Below are positions 28,314-35,659 of a stretch of DNA of 64,000 nucleotides, one piece after another; within the stretch, counting starts at the first letter, position 1, and each line of letters begins with the position of its first letter. The position numbers were made by a program, and so were the translations under genes. Source of the stretch: Jeotgalicoccus coquinae (GTDB lineage Bacteria; Bacillota; Bacilli; Staphylococcales; Salinicoccaceae); assembly GCF_014207425.1 (NCBI RefSeq), contig NZ_JACHFF010000002.1:186001-250000 (forward strand). The letters are read 5' to 3'. The notes under the pieces were generated by a model, which saw only the letters and a program-made list of their open reading frames with translations, was not told the DNA's origin and made no database searches.

Positions 28314-28583
28314 ATGGATGTTAAGGCAGAAGCGAAAAAACTCGAAGGTGACGGCTGGGAACTGAAAGAAGAGAAACTGGTTAAAAAGTTTAAATTCGAT
28401 CGTTTTCTCGACGGTATCGAGTTTGTGAATATGCTTGCCCAGCAGGCAGAGAAAGAGCAGCACCATCCCGGTATCAGAATTAATTACACCACGATAACGG
28501 TAGTATGGACAACATTCTCCACACATGAACTTAAAGAGCGTGATATCGAAGGTGCGAAGGCAACAGACAAAATCTTCGGTTAA
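28314..28583 (+). CDS. 4a-hydroxytetrahydrobiopterin dehydratase (pterin carbinolamine dehydratase, PCD/DCoH)
   Basis: 89 aa, the normal PCD length. The active-site motif EQHHPGIRINY with paired histidines, the preceding FVNMLAQQAEKE helix and the later STHELKERDIEGA match the family. I start at the ATG at 28314, 9 bases after AGGAGG; an upstream TTG is too close to that site. The known reaction regenerates dihydropterin after aromatic amino acid hydroxylases, but no hydroxylase gene is visible, so it may serve molybdopterin or folate chemistry, or stress. A terminator follows. Confidence 0.88.
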   Translation: MDVKAEAKKLEGDGWELKEEKLVKKFKFDRFLDGIEFVNMLAQQAEKEQHHPGIRINYTTITVVWTTFSTHELKERDIEGAKATDKIFG

Positions 28584-28586
28584 AAT

Positions 28587-28628
28587 AACGGACTGCTCAG
28601 TTTTTAATGAACTCGGCAGTCCCGTTTT
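28587..28628 (+). terminator. Intrinsic terminator after the PCD gene
   Basis: AACGG-ACTGC pairs with GCAGTCCCGTT with one bulged base, followed by TTTTAT. Confidence 0.7.
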
Positions 28629-28657
28629 ATATCTTTTTACTATAAGGATTTGAATAG

Positions 28658-29065
28658 ATGAAGTATTTAATATCCGGAACAGTGACCGGATTAATTTCCG
28701 GCATGTTTTTATTTATCGTCTCTGCAGTAATTGAACGGCTGACTGAGCTAGAGCTGATGACACTGCTTCTGAATATAGATTTTCTGACAGCACATGAGTT
28801 TTATTTCGTGACAGAGGTACTGTTTCATCTCATTACTTCGGTTATCATTGCCGTGTTACTTAAGTTTATCTTTGTGAACTTTCAAAAGTTTTATATTCCG
28901 GCACTTGTATTCAGCTGGATGCTGACAAGCGCACTGTTTTATGTATTGGATTATTTAAGTATAGAAGAGATTAATTTATACGGCCTGCAGGGCTTTAATG
29001 TATGGATGTTTATACATCTGTGTTATTTCATTTTTATTTTTCTACTTCATAAAAAAGGTTTTTAA
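28658..29065 (+). CDS. Four-helix integral membrane protein, unknown function
   Basis: 135 aa with four hydrophobic segments (about residues 4-26, 48-72, 77-98, 110-130) and a charged loop ERLTELE after the first. I do not recognise the family. It lies 18 bp before the pyruvate-kinase-like gene on the same strand and is probably co-transcribed with it. The ribosome site is weak (ATAAGGA). Confidence 0.6.
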   Translation: MKYLISGTVTGLISGMFLFIVSAVIERLTELELMTLLLNIDFLTAHEFYFVTEVLFHLITSVIIAVLLKFIFVNFQKFYIPALVFSWMLTSALFYVLDYLSIEEINLYGLQGFNVWMFIHLCYFIFIFLLHKKGF

Positions 29066-29083
29066 CACACTGAGGGGGACATT

Positions 29084-30577
29084 ATGAATAAAGAAGCAGT
29101 ACCGTTATTAGAAGAGGTAAAGCAGATACGCCAGCAAGTCAGAAAAGACGGCAGAGAAATACTGGAGCGCTGGCAGCAGAGAGAAGTCCGTGAAGATTAT
29201 AAGCACAGCCTTAAAAATCTCGCTTCCTATATGGCGTTCCGCCGGGAAGATCACAGGGACATACAGAATGCTTTAATACCGTGGGGTGTATCGTCACTCG
29301 GCCGTCTTGAACCCAACGTGCTCGGCAACCTCGATTCAGTAATTAAAACACTCGGTTACATTACCGGAGATATTCAGGATGATACTGAGTATTTTAAATA
29401 CTCCGGCTCAACAGACCGAAAAAGTCTGCTTGAAAAAAATACCTCACACCTGCTCGGCGAACGTAACGACCATCGTCATACGCAGATTATGGTAACGATG
29501 CCTGCGGAAGCAGCGAAAGACTATGAGCTGGTTAAAACGCTGATTGAGTCCGGCATGAATGCCGCACGTATCAACTGTGCTCACGATGACGAGAATACAT
29601 GGAGACAGATGATTAACAATATCAAAGAAGCGTCAGGAGAAACGGGTAAATCATGCAGAATACTGATGGATATAAGCGGACCGAAAGTCCGTATTAAAAC
29701 ACTGCTGACTTCTAAAAGAAATCCTAAACTGAAGGCAGACGAGAATTTTCTGCTGTCCAATCAGGAAGCAATGGTGCTCCCGCAAAAAGTCAGCATAGCG
29801 ATTAATACTTCCGTGCCGGAAGTACTTAAGAATGTGGATATCGATCAGCTTATTAAAATAGATGACGGACAGGTTGAAGCTGTCGTCACGGAAATTCAGG
29901 ATGACGGCTTGATATGTAAAGTAAAAAAAACATCAAAACCAAAAGGTGTTAAAATCAAAACCGAAAAAGGGATAAACTTTCCGGTCCTGGATATGAATTT
30001 AAACGTCCTTACAGAAAAAGATATGACAGATCTCGATTTCGCAGTGGAGAACGCAGATATCATCGCATTTTCATTCGTAAAAAGTGCTGATGATATGAAG
30101 TATATTGAAGATACACTGCAGAAGAAGCTCCCGGAAGATAAAAAAGATATGCCGATTATCGCTAAAATAGAAACAACAGAAGCAATTGGTGAAATACCCA
30201 ATATTATTGCAGAAGCAGCATCAGCCAGATCATTTGGCATCATGGTCGCCAGGGGAGATCTTGCTGTTGAAATAGGCTATGAACGACTCAGTGAAATACA
30301 GGAAGAACTGCTGTGGATATGTGAAGCAGCCCATACACCGATTATTTGGGCGACGCAGGTGCTGGAATCGCTGATTAAAACAGGTATCCCGACACGTTCG
30401 GAAATTTCCGATGTTGTGGCCGGTGCACGTGCTGAATGTATTATGCTGAACAAAGGAGATTACATCGTCGACGGCGTGAAAACGGTCGATGATATTCTGA
30501 GTAAGAGTGATGACCATAATTATAAGAAAACAGCGATGCTCCGCGCACTGAATATATCCAAAACAATGTTTGAATAA
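29084..30577 (+). CDS. Pyruvate-kinase-like protein with N-terminal extension
   Basis: 497 aa. Residues about 1-125 are an unrelated helical extension. The rest is a divergent pyruvate kinase barrel: MNAARINCAH (for NVARLNFSHG), LMDISGPKVRI (for LDTKGPEIR), IIAKIETTEA with the catalytic lysine, MVARGDLAVEIG, and ATQVLESLIKTGIPTRSEISD with the catalytic threonine. The final MLNKGDYIVDG replaces the usual MLSGETAKG, and the C-terminal allosteric domain is absent. It is therefore a paralogue, not the housekeeping Pyk. Catalysis looks possible; its substrate is unproven. TGAGGGGGA precedes the ATG. Confidence 0.75.
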   Translation: MNKEAVPLLEEVKQIRQQVRKDGREILERWQQREVREDYKHSLKNLASYMAFRREDHRDIQNALIPWGVSSLGRLEPNVLGNLDSVIKTLGYITGDIQDDTEYFKYSGSTDRKSLLEKNTSHLLGERNDHRHTQIMVTMPAEAAKDYELVKTLIESGMNAARINCAHDDENTWRQMINNIKEASGETGKSCRILMDISGPKVRIKTLLTSKRNPKLKADENFLLSNQEAMVLPQKVSIAINTSVPEVLKNVDIDQLIKIDDGQVEAVVTEIQDDGLICKVKKTSKPKGVKIKTEKGINFPVLDMNLNVLTEKDMTDLDFAVENADIIAFSFVKSADDMKYIEDTLQKKLPEDKKDMPIIAKIETTEAIGEIPNIIAEAASARSFGIMVARGDLAVEIGYERLSEIQEELLWICEAAHTPIIWATQVLESLIKTGIPTRSEISDVVAGARAECIMLNKGDYIVDGVKTVDDILSKSDDHNYKKTAMLRALNISKTMFE

Positions 30578-30581
30578 GATC

Positions 30582-30613
30582 ATGTGCGTCTCAAAAAGGG
30601 GCGCATTTTTTTA
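30582..30613 (+). terminator. Intrinsic terminator after the pyruvate-kinase-like gene
   Basis: TGCGTCTC and GGGGCGCA pair (two G-T pairs) over a short A-rich loop, followed by T7. A TATAAT just after it may start the next gene's transcript. Confidence 0.7.
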
Positions 30614-30656
30614 TGATATAATCCAACATAAAACAGAGGCAGAAAGTTGGGTGGAT

Positions 30657-31043
30657 ATGCGTAAACTTAAAGAATTCACTAAATATATCATGATTGCAGC
30701 AGTTGGCGGAATACTTGATTTACTGTTGTTTATCGTACTGCATACTTATACGGATATTCATATTCAAATAGTAAATCTGATCAGTATGTTCACAGGTATC
30801 ACAACAAATTTTATATTAAATTATCATTTTAACTTCAAGGCGGACAGCAAGTTTTTCAAACGCTATTTTTCATTTCTGACTATCGGTGCTGTCGGCTTTT
30901 CAATTGTTTCAATATTCGTCTTTATTTTTGTGCAAAACCTTGAATGGAATGCTATTTTTGTTAAAATAGGCGCGACGATGTTTGCGACTGTTATTCAGTA
31001 TTTTTTAAACCGGTATATATCATTCCGCAGATACAGAGCATAA
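30657..31043 (+). CDS. GtrA-like four-helix membrane protein
   Basis: About 128 aa with four membrane helices. The family pattern is clear: FTKYIMIAAVGGILDLLLFIVL, then ITTNFILNYHFNF and a terminal FLNRYISFRR. GtrA proteins are thought to help flip polyprenyl-linked sugars in cell-wall or teichoic acid glycosylation. The ATG at 30657 has only GGGTGG close upstream; the frame is open further 5' through the preceding terminator, which argues against the longer version. Confidence 0.78.
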   Translation: MRKLKEFTKYIMIAAVGGILDLLLFIVLHTYTDIHIQIVNLISMFTGITTNFILNYHFNFKADSKFFKRYFSFLTIGAVGFSIVSIFVFIFVQNLEWNAIFVKIGATMFATVIQYFLNRYISFRRYRA

Positions 31044-31155
31044 GGCGGAAACGACGTTCGGCAACATGAAAGAAGATGTTATTAAACATTTTGAACCAGG
31101 TTACGCGAATGATAATTTCTGCACATGCATTCTTCATTCCAAATGGGAGAGTTAA
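31009..31155 (+). pseudogene. Remnant of an unrecognised gene (3' fragment)
   Basis: A frame overlapping the gtrA-like 3' end and running to a TAA at 31155 encodes a protein-like stretch: AETTFGNMKEDVIKHFEPGY followed by ANDNFCTCILHSKW. It has no ribosome binding site and only one internal ATG (31066). Composition and aromatic/cysteine spacing look like the conserved tail of a real protein rather than random sequence. I could not name the family. It may be the surviving 3' end of a gene cut off where the gtrA-like gene now ends. Confidence 0.35.
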
Positions 31156-31178
31156 AGGATTTAGGAACTTAACACTCA

Positions 31179-31229
31179 AATCAATGTAATGTATAGCGTT
31201 ACAAAACTATGCCATGCGTTACATTGATT
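31179..31229. repeat. 11-bp inverted repeat forming a long imperfect hairpin
   Basis: AATCAATGTAA (31179-31189) and TTACATTGATT (31219-31229) are perfect complements 29 bp apart, with an inner TATAG/CTATG pair. A terminator hairpin follows 5 bp later. It could be an operator, attenuator or small RNA end; no gene in this gap explains it. Confidence 0.5.
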
Positions 31230-31233
31230 ATTT

Positions 31234-31275
31234 AAATCCCGCCCGAGCTGCTAAAGCTCCAGCGGGATTTTTGTT
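31234..31275 (+). terminator. Intrinsic terminator upstream of the GltS gene
   Basis: AAATCCCGC pairs with GCGGGATTT around an inner GAGCT/AGCTC stem, followed by TTGTTT. No complete gene ends directly before it, so it may end the gtrA-like transcript or an RNA. Confidence 0.8.
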
Positions 31276-31339
31276 TATCGGCAAAATGTATGCGTTCACA
31301 AAAACTCCATAATTTACTACAAAGATGTAAAAGTTATTG

Positions 31340-31368
31340 TTGGTTATTCTTCAGTTATAGATTAGAAT
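31340..31368 (+). promoter_or_regulatory. Promoter of the GltS gene
   Basis: TTGGTT (31340-31345), 17 bp, TAGAAT (31363-31368), 39 bp before the ATG. Confidence 0.5.
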
Positions 31369-31407
31369 AGGTTTTCTGATTGAATTTTAAATGATGGAGG
31401 ATGGGAT

Positions 31408-32610
31408 ATGGAATTAAATTTAGTAACATCATTATTTTTAGCAGTGATGGTTTACCTCATCGGTGCTTACTTAGTTAGAAAAATACATTTTTTAGATAGA
31501 TACTCTATACCGGCGCCAGTTGTCGGCGGGCTGCTGTTCGCCGTTTTCACTTTAATAATGCACAGTACAGGGCTAGTTACAATCACTGTTGAGACTTCCT
31601 TACAGTCTTTGTTTATGATTATATTTTTTACAACAGTCGGCTTAGGCGCAAGTTTTAAACTGATTAAACTAGGCGGTAAATTACTTGTTATTTATTTACT
31701 AGCAGCGAGTTTCTTATCAGTGATTCAGAATACACTTGGAGTTTCCCTTGCAGGTCTTCTTGGTATAGACCCGCTGCTTGGTCTTATGGCTTCGTCTCCT
31801 GCAATGATAGGCGGACACGGGGGTGCTGCCGCGTTTGGTGAGACAATAGATGGTCTGGGAGTACAGGGTGCAACAACGGTTGGTATTGCCGCAGCCACAC
31901 TCGGACTTATTGCCGGCGGGGTATTTGGCGGTCCGGTAGCACGCTTTATGATTAACAGACATAACCTTAAGAGTAATGAGCCTGATTTTAATGCAGCACA
32001 ATATGAATTTGAAAATCCAAAAGAAGAAAACAAATTCACAATAAACCAATTCTTTATTTATCTTTTAATAATTACGTTTGCCATGGCACTTGGTACATAT
32101 ATCGGCGGTATATTCTCTGACTTAACAGGTGTAATCCTGCCTGATTATGTAGGAGCTATGTTCGTTGCGATTGTGGTCAGAACACTGTTGGATGCATCAC
32201 AGGATAGAGTGCCGTTTGATTTCGACACAACTGTAAACGATAAAATCGGAGCAGTTTCTTTAGGTTTATTCCTGTCATTTGCATTGATGAGCATAAAACT
32301 TTGGGAACTAGCGGATTTGGCGTTGCCGATTCTGCTGATTGTTTCTGCTCACGTCATTGTTATCATTCTGTATACGATGTTTATCGTCTACAGACTTCTC
32401 GGGAAGAACTATGACGCAGTCGTGATGATTAACGGTATGATAGGAAGCGGTTTAGGTGCAACACCTACAGCGATGGCTAACATGGATGCAATTACATCTA
32501 AATTCGGTTCTTCGAAGACCGCTTACTTAATCGTACCGGTCGTTGGAGCATTCCTTATTGATATCGTTAACATTCCCGTTATCGTGTTCTTTATAAATTT
32601 ATTCAGTTAA
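31408..32610 (+). CDS. gltS: Sodium/glutamate symporter
   Basis: 400 aa with about 10-12 helices in two inverted halves. GltS hallmarks: RYSIPAPVVGGLLFAV near residue 33, the first re-entrant loop SSPAMIGGHGGAAAFGETID, and the second re-entrant loop MINGMIGSGLGATPTAMANM. It imports glutamate with Na+. GGAGGATG precedes the ATG. It is monocistronic with its own promoter and terminator. Confidence 0.93.
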   Translation: MELNLVTSLFLAVMVYLIGAYLVRKIHFLDRYSIPAPVVGGLLFAVFTLIMHSTGLVTITVETSLQSLFMIIFFTTVGLGASFKLIKLGGKLLVIYLLAASFLSVIQNTLGVSLAGLLGIDPLLGLMASSPAMIGGHGGAAAFGETIDGLGVQGATTVGIAAATLGLIAGGVFGGPVARFMINRHNLKSNEPDFNAAQYEFENPKEENKFTINQFFIYLLIITFAMALGTYIGGIFSDLTGVILPDYVGAMFVAIVVRTLLDASQDRVPFDFDTTVNDKIGAVSLGLFLSFALMSIKLWELADLALPILLIVSAHVIVIILYTMFIVYRLLGKNYDAVVMINGMIGSGLGATPTAMANMDAITSKFGSSKTAYLIVPVVGAFLIDIVNIPVIVFFINLFS

Positions 32611-32615
32611 ACATT

Positions 32616-32644
32616 AAAAGCCGGGGAGTCCCCGGCTTTTTTTA
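32616..32644. terminator. Terminator between gltS and the small 83-aa protein gene
   Basis: AAAAGCCGGGGA and TCCCCGGCTTTT form a 12-bp stem with T-runs usable in both directions. Confidence 0.9.
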
Positions 32645-32893
32645 TGCGTATTTATCTTCCTGTTCAGATGCCTTATCCCGTAACTCGTTATAATATAATA
32701 CGCTGGTCATCGCACCTTCATCCACCATATTTGCATCCCTTGCCTCATTCGGTTTTCCGAGATTAATAATATAGTCATCATCCGTCCATTTATTCATAGC
32801 ACCTTTGATTAACTGCCCCGTTTCTGTCTTTGATGCATAAAGTGCTCCTGCTGCGAGTCCCGCTCCAATAATAAACTTCGTTCGTTTACGCAT
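32642..32893 (-). CDS. Small membrane-anchored protein, unknown function
   Basis: 83 aa. Basic RKRTK is followed by one short hydrophobic segment (IIGAGLAAGALYAS), then a charged tail with DDDYIINLGKPNEA. The layout fits a single-pass protein with the C-terminal part outside the hydrophobic core, similar to small YtxH-like stress proteins, though I cannot assign a family. A strong AAGGAGGA precedes the ATG and a sigma-B-like promoter is found upstream. Confidence 0.6.
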   Translation of the reverse strand: MRKRTKFIIGAGLAAGALYASKTETGQLIKGAMNKWTDDDYIINLGKPNEARDANMVDEGAMTSVLYYNELRDKASEQEDKYA

Positions 32894-32940
32894 GGTAAAT
32901 CCTCCTTAAAAGATTAGTTCGCAACTGCCTTTATTTACCT

Positions 32941-32966
32941 ATTCCCGTTTTAGAGCATGACCTAAC
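32941..32966 (-). promoter_or_regulatory. Candidate sigma-B-type promoter of the 83-aa protein gene
   Basis: Minus-strand GTTAGG (32966-32961), 14 bp, GGGAAT (32946-32941), 47 bp upstream of the ATG. Pattern match only. Confidence 0.38.
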
Positions 32967-32988
32967 AACTTTATGATGTTTCACACAT

Positions 32989-33018
32989 TTGATACTCACT
33001 ATTATAAATGGGTATAAT
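32989..33018 (+). promoter_or_regulatory. Sigma-A promoter of the QueD-like gene
   Basis: TTGATA (32989-32994), 18 bp, TATAAT (33013-33018), 31 bp before the ATG; near-consensus. Confidence 0.65.
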
Positions 33019-33049
33019 TAATTAAATTGATTTATAAAGAGGTAGTTAT

Positions 33050-33484
33050 ATGAATATTAACGATGTAAAGCCGCCTGCAGAGTTTAAGTATTTTGAAGAA
33101 CAGGTAACCATTCACAAACATTTTTCGTTTATATGCGATAACCGTATATTTTTTTCTAATACTGCTTTTAAAGATTTAAAGAATCATCATTATTCTTTCA
33201 GCATTGAGATATCTTCACCTGTTAATGCTCTTGGGCTTGCGACTGATTTTCATTTAATCGATAAAATTTACGATGAAGAAATCGGCGTTAAGCTGGATAA
33301 CTGCCTGCTTAATGAAACGCTGCCGGAGATGAATACGACAGCAGAAAACATAGCTTACTGGCTGTTTGAAGAGTTTTCTGCACGTTTGCCGGAGAATGAT
33401 GTACTGCTGAAAGTAACGCTGTACGAAAATCCGAAGCAGGGTGTTACGATTACTAAACAGATGACACTTCACAAATTCACATAA
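33050..33484 (+). CDS. QueD/6-pyruvoyl-tetrahydropterin-synthase-like protein, metal site degenerate
   Basis: 144 aa with the tunnel-fold (T-fold) pattern of QueD/PTPS: ATDFHLIDKI (for the DF..LK motif), LDNCLLNE (for LDH..LN), and MNTTAENIAYWLFEEF (for PTAENLA). However, the zinc motif HGHxY is replaced by NHHYS and the first zinc histidine is missing (FFSNTAF), so two of three metal ligands look lost. No queC, queE or queF is adjacent. It may be a non-enzymatic paralogue or use another chemistry. GAGGTAG precedes the ATG. Confidence 0.65.
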   Translation: MNINDVKPPAEFKYFEEQVTIHKHFSFICDNRIFFSNTAFKDLKNHHYSFSIEISSPVNALGLATDFHLIDKIYDEEIGVKLDNCLLNETLPEMNTTAENIAYWLFEEFSARLPENDVLLKVTLYENPKQGVTITKQMTLHKFT

Positions 33485-33519
33485 GTGGACTATGATAGTG
33501 ATAATCAAATAATGAATTC

Positions 33520-33598
33520 ACCACCACTGGGGGTGTCCGTACGGACTGAGATTGACCCTTATCACCTGATCTAGATCATACTAGCGTAGGGAAGTGGC
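33520..33598 (+). promoter_or_regulatory. TPP riboswitch (THI element)
   Basis: The conserved thi-box blocks appear in order: GGGGGTGTCC, CTGAGA, ACCCTT, ACCTGATCTAGATCATAC and GCGTAGGGAAGTGG, closed by CCAC/GTGG pairing. It precedes the ykoEDC operon by about 70 bp, with a terminator hairpin in between, so thiamine pyrophosphate should shut off transport of the precursor. Confidence 0.95.
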
Positions 33599-33610
33599 AT
33601 ATTTTTATAT

Positions 33611-33642
33611 GCACACCATTCCGTTAGTGGTGTGTTTTTTTG
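33611..33642 (+). terminator. Terminator of the TPP riboswitch expression platform
   Basis: CACACCA pairs with TGGTGTG, followed by T7-G, between the aptamer and the ykoE start. Confidence 0.82.
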
Positions 33643-33669
33643 TTTGAAATTTATAACGGAGGCTTCATC

Positions 33670-34251
33670 ATGAAAAAAGGAAACAGTTTAACACTCACTG
33701 ATATTTTAATTACTGTCGTTATCGCACTCGTTTTCGCTGTTATTTATTCTTTATGGGACGGAATTTATACTATTCTGCAGCCGTTCGGACTTCACTTAAA
33801 TGAACTGGTTTACGGCATGTGGTTTATCGCTGCAATTGTGGCGTACTTAATTATAAGAAAGCCCGGTGTTGCACTGATTGCCGAGTTTGCAGCGGCTTCC
33901 GGGGAAACGATTGTACTGCTGCAGTTTGATGTCTCGCTGATTATGTATGGTTTAATACAGGGACTGGTTTGTGAGCTTGTATTCCTGTTCTTCAGATATA
34001 AGAGTACAAGCCTGATGGCGGCAGTTCTTGCCGGTATAGCAGCTGCTCTGTCAACGCTGCCGCTCGATTGGTATTACGGTTATCTCGGACACCTTGAAAC
34101 ATGGAATCTGGCATTAATGTTCTCACTCAGAATTCTCAGTGGTGCGATTGTAGCCGGCTGGCTGGGTCATTTGCTCTATAAAGCTTTGAAAGAAACCGGC
34201 GTCTTAAAGTTTGTCGGTCGAAGAGCTGATAATTCACATGAAGGATTATAA
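33670..34251 (+). CDS. ykoE: ECF transporter substrate-binding (S) component, YkoE family
   Basis: About 193 aa and five to six helices, with the YkoE-type N-terminal TLTDILITVVIALVFAVIYS and WDGIYTILQPFG. YkoE is the S component for the thiamine precursor HMP/thiamine. The ATG at 33670 follows ACGGAGG; the open frame further 5' would overlap the terminator. The TPP riboswitch directly upstream confirms a thiamine-related substrate. It is followed by the ATPase with a start 2 bases past its stop. Confidence 0.9.
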   Translation: MKKGNSLTLTDILITVVIALVFAVIYSLWDGIYTILQPFGLHLNELVYGMWFIAAIVAYLIIRKPGVALIAEFAAASGETIVLLQFDVSLIMYGLIQGLVCELVFLFFRYKSTSLMAAVLAGIAAALSTLPLDWYYGYLGHLETWNLALMFSLRILSGAIVAGWLGHLLYKALKETGVLKFVGRRADNSHEGL

Positions 34252-34252
34252 T

Positions 34253-35659
34253 ATGTCTCGAGTAAATATAGAAAAATTGAATTTAAAATTTCCGGAAGCA
34301 CCTGCCAAGCTTTTTAACGATTTAAATATTTATATCGAAGCAGGGGAGAAAGTACTGCTGCTCGGACCGAGCGGTTCGGGAAAAAGTACGCTGCTGAATG
34401 TCATGGGCGGATTAATTCCCAATGTTATTCATACACCGATGAAAGCTGAGATTCTCGATATTCCTGATGATAATGCTTATGTGTTTCAGGATCCTGATTC
34501 TCAGTTTACGATGCCGACTGTTGCAGAAGAACTCGCTTTTATATTAGAAAACAGAAGTATTCCAAAAGAAAATATGGAACCGATGATGCTGGATGCACTG
34601 AAGCAGACCCGACTCGATGTGCCTCTCGACTTAAATATTAATAACTTATCCGGCGGAATGAAGCAGAAGCTGTCTATCGCTTCCGCACTGCTGCAGAACC
34701 CAGATACACTGTTCCTGGATGAACCGACAAGTATGCTGGACGATGAATCCGCAGCTTCGTTGTGGAACGTTATTGAGCAGATTTGGGAAAAACGCACAGT
34801 AGTTATCGTTGAACATCGTGTTGATTATATTTGGGATAAAGTCGACCGTGTCATTCTGATGAATGGCGAAGCACAGATTATCCACGAAGGTATACCCAAT
34901 GACGTTTTAAGACATCACAAAGACCTTTTAAATGAATACGGTGTCTGGCATCCGGAATCGTGGCAGAAGGCTCCTGTATACGCTCCGCTGTCACCTCAGG
35001 ATGAAGTACTGCTGAAACTGAAAGACCTGCATCTTGAACGCCGGGGCATGGAGATTCTGCACGTTGATCATTTAAGTGTTGGAAAAGGGGAATGGATTAC
35101 ACTAGAAGGCAAAAATGGCACTGGTAAATCCAGCCTGCTGCTTGCGATTATGAAACTCATTCCGGCAGACGGCAGCATTTATTACCGGGGCAAAATAATT
35201 AAAAAGACCAAACACATTGCGGGAAATGTATATCCTGTTTTCCAAAATCCGGAACTGCAATTTATTACACATAAAGTATTCGATGAGATTTTTATCAATA
35301 TGGAATCACGTTTTGACTATAACGAAGCAGTGCGCCAGACAGAGGTCATTTTAAATCAGTTCGGGCTGAATAATATTGCCCATCTGCATCCGCTTGAAAT
35401 TTCCACCGGCCAGAAAAGACGCTTAAGTGTTGCAACAGCTCTCGGCGGTGTACCTGATGTGCTGCTGCTCGATGAGCCGACGTTCGGTCTCGATCAGAAA
35501 TCAGCTTTTCGTATGCTCGGCATGTTTCATGAAATGGCAGTCGCAGGCACAACGATAATTATGATTACGCATGATGAGAATATTAAAGAACGCTATCCGT
35601 CGAGACGGTTGATTATTGAAAATGGAACACTTCATGAGAAGAGGACAGGTCATGCTTGA
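34253..35659 (+). CDS. ykoD: ECF transporter double ATPase component, YkoD
   Basis: About 468 aa with two fused ABC ATPase domains. Domain 1: Walker A GPSGSGKST, signature LSGGMKQKL, Walker B LFLDEPTSML. Domain 2 (from about 265): GKNGTGKSS, signature-like ISTGQKRRLSV, LLLDEPTFG. I start at the ATG at 34253, which follows AAGGAT, rather than an earlier codon inside ykoE. It energises HMP/thiamine uptake together with YkoE and YkoC. Its stop overlaps the ykoC start by 8 bases. Confidence 0.92.
   Translation: MSRVNIEKLNLKFPEAPAKLFNDLNIYIEAGEKVLLLGPSGSGKSTLLNVMGGLIPNVIHTPMKAEILDIPDDNAYVFQDPDSQFTMPTVAEELAFILENRSIPKENMEPMMLDALKQTRLDVPLDLNINNLSGGMKQKLSIASALLQNPDTLFLDEPTSMLDDESAASLWNVIEQIWEKRTVVIVEHRVDYIWDKVDRVILMNGEAQIIHEGIPNDVLRHHKDLLNEYGVWHPESWQKAPVYAPLSPQDEVLLKLKDLHLERRGMEILHVDHLSVGKGEWITLEGKNGTGKSSLLLAIMKLIPADGSIYYRGKIIKKTKHIAGNVYPVFQNPELQFITHKVFDEIFINMESRFDYNEAVRQTEVILNQFGLNNIAHLHPLEISTGQKRRLSVATALGGVPDVLLLDEPTFGLDQKSAFRMLGMFHEMAVAGTTIIMITHDENIKERYPSRRLIIENGTLHEKRTGHA

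Noticed and set aside
30657-31043. Longer gtrA-like start at 30570
   Set aside because: It would overlap the pyruvate-kinase-like stop and pass through the terminator hairpin; the added 29 residues do not fit the family.
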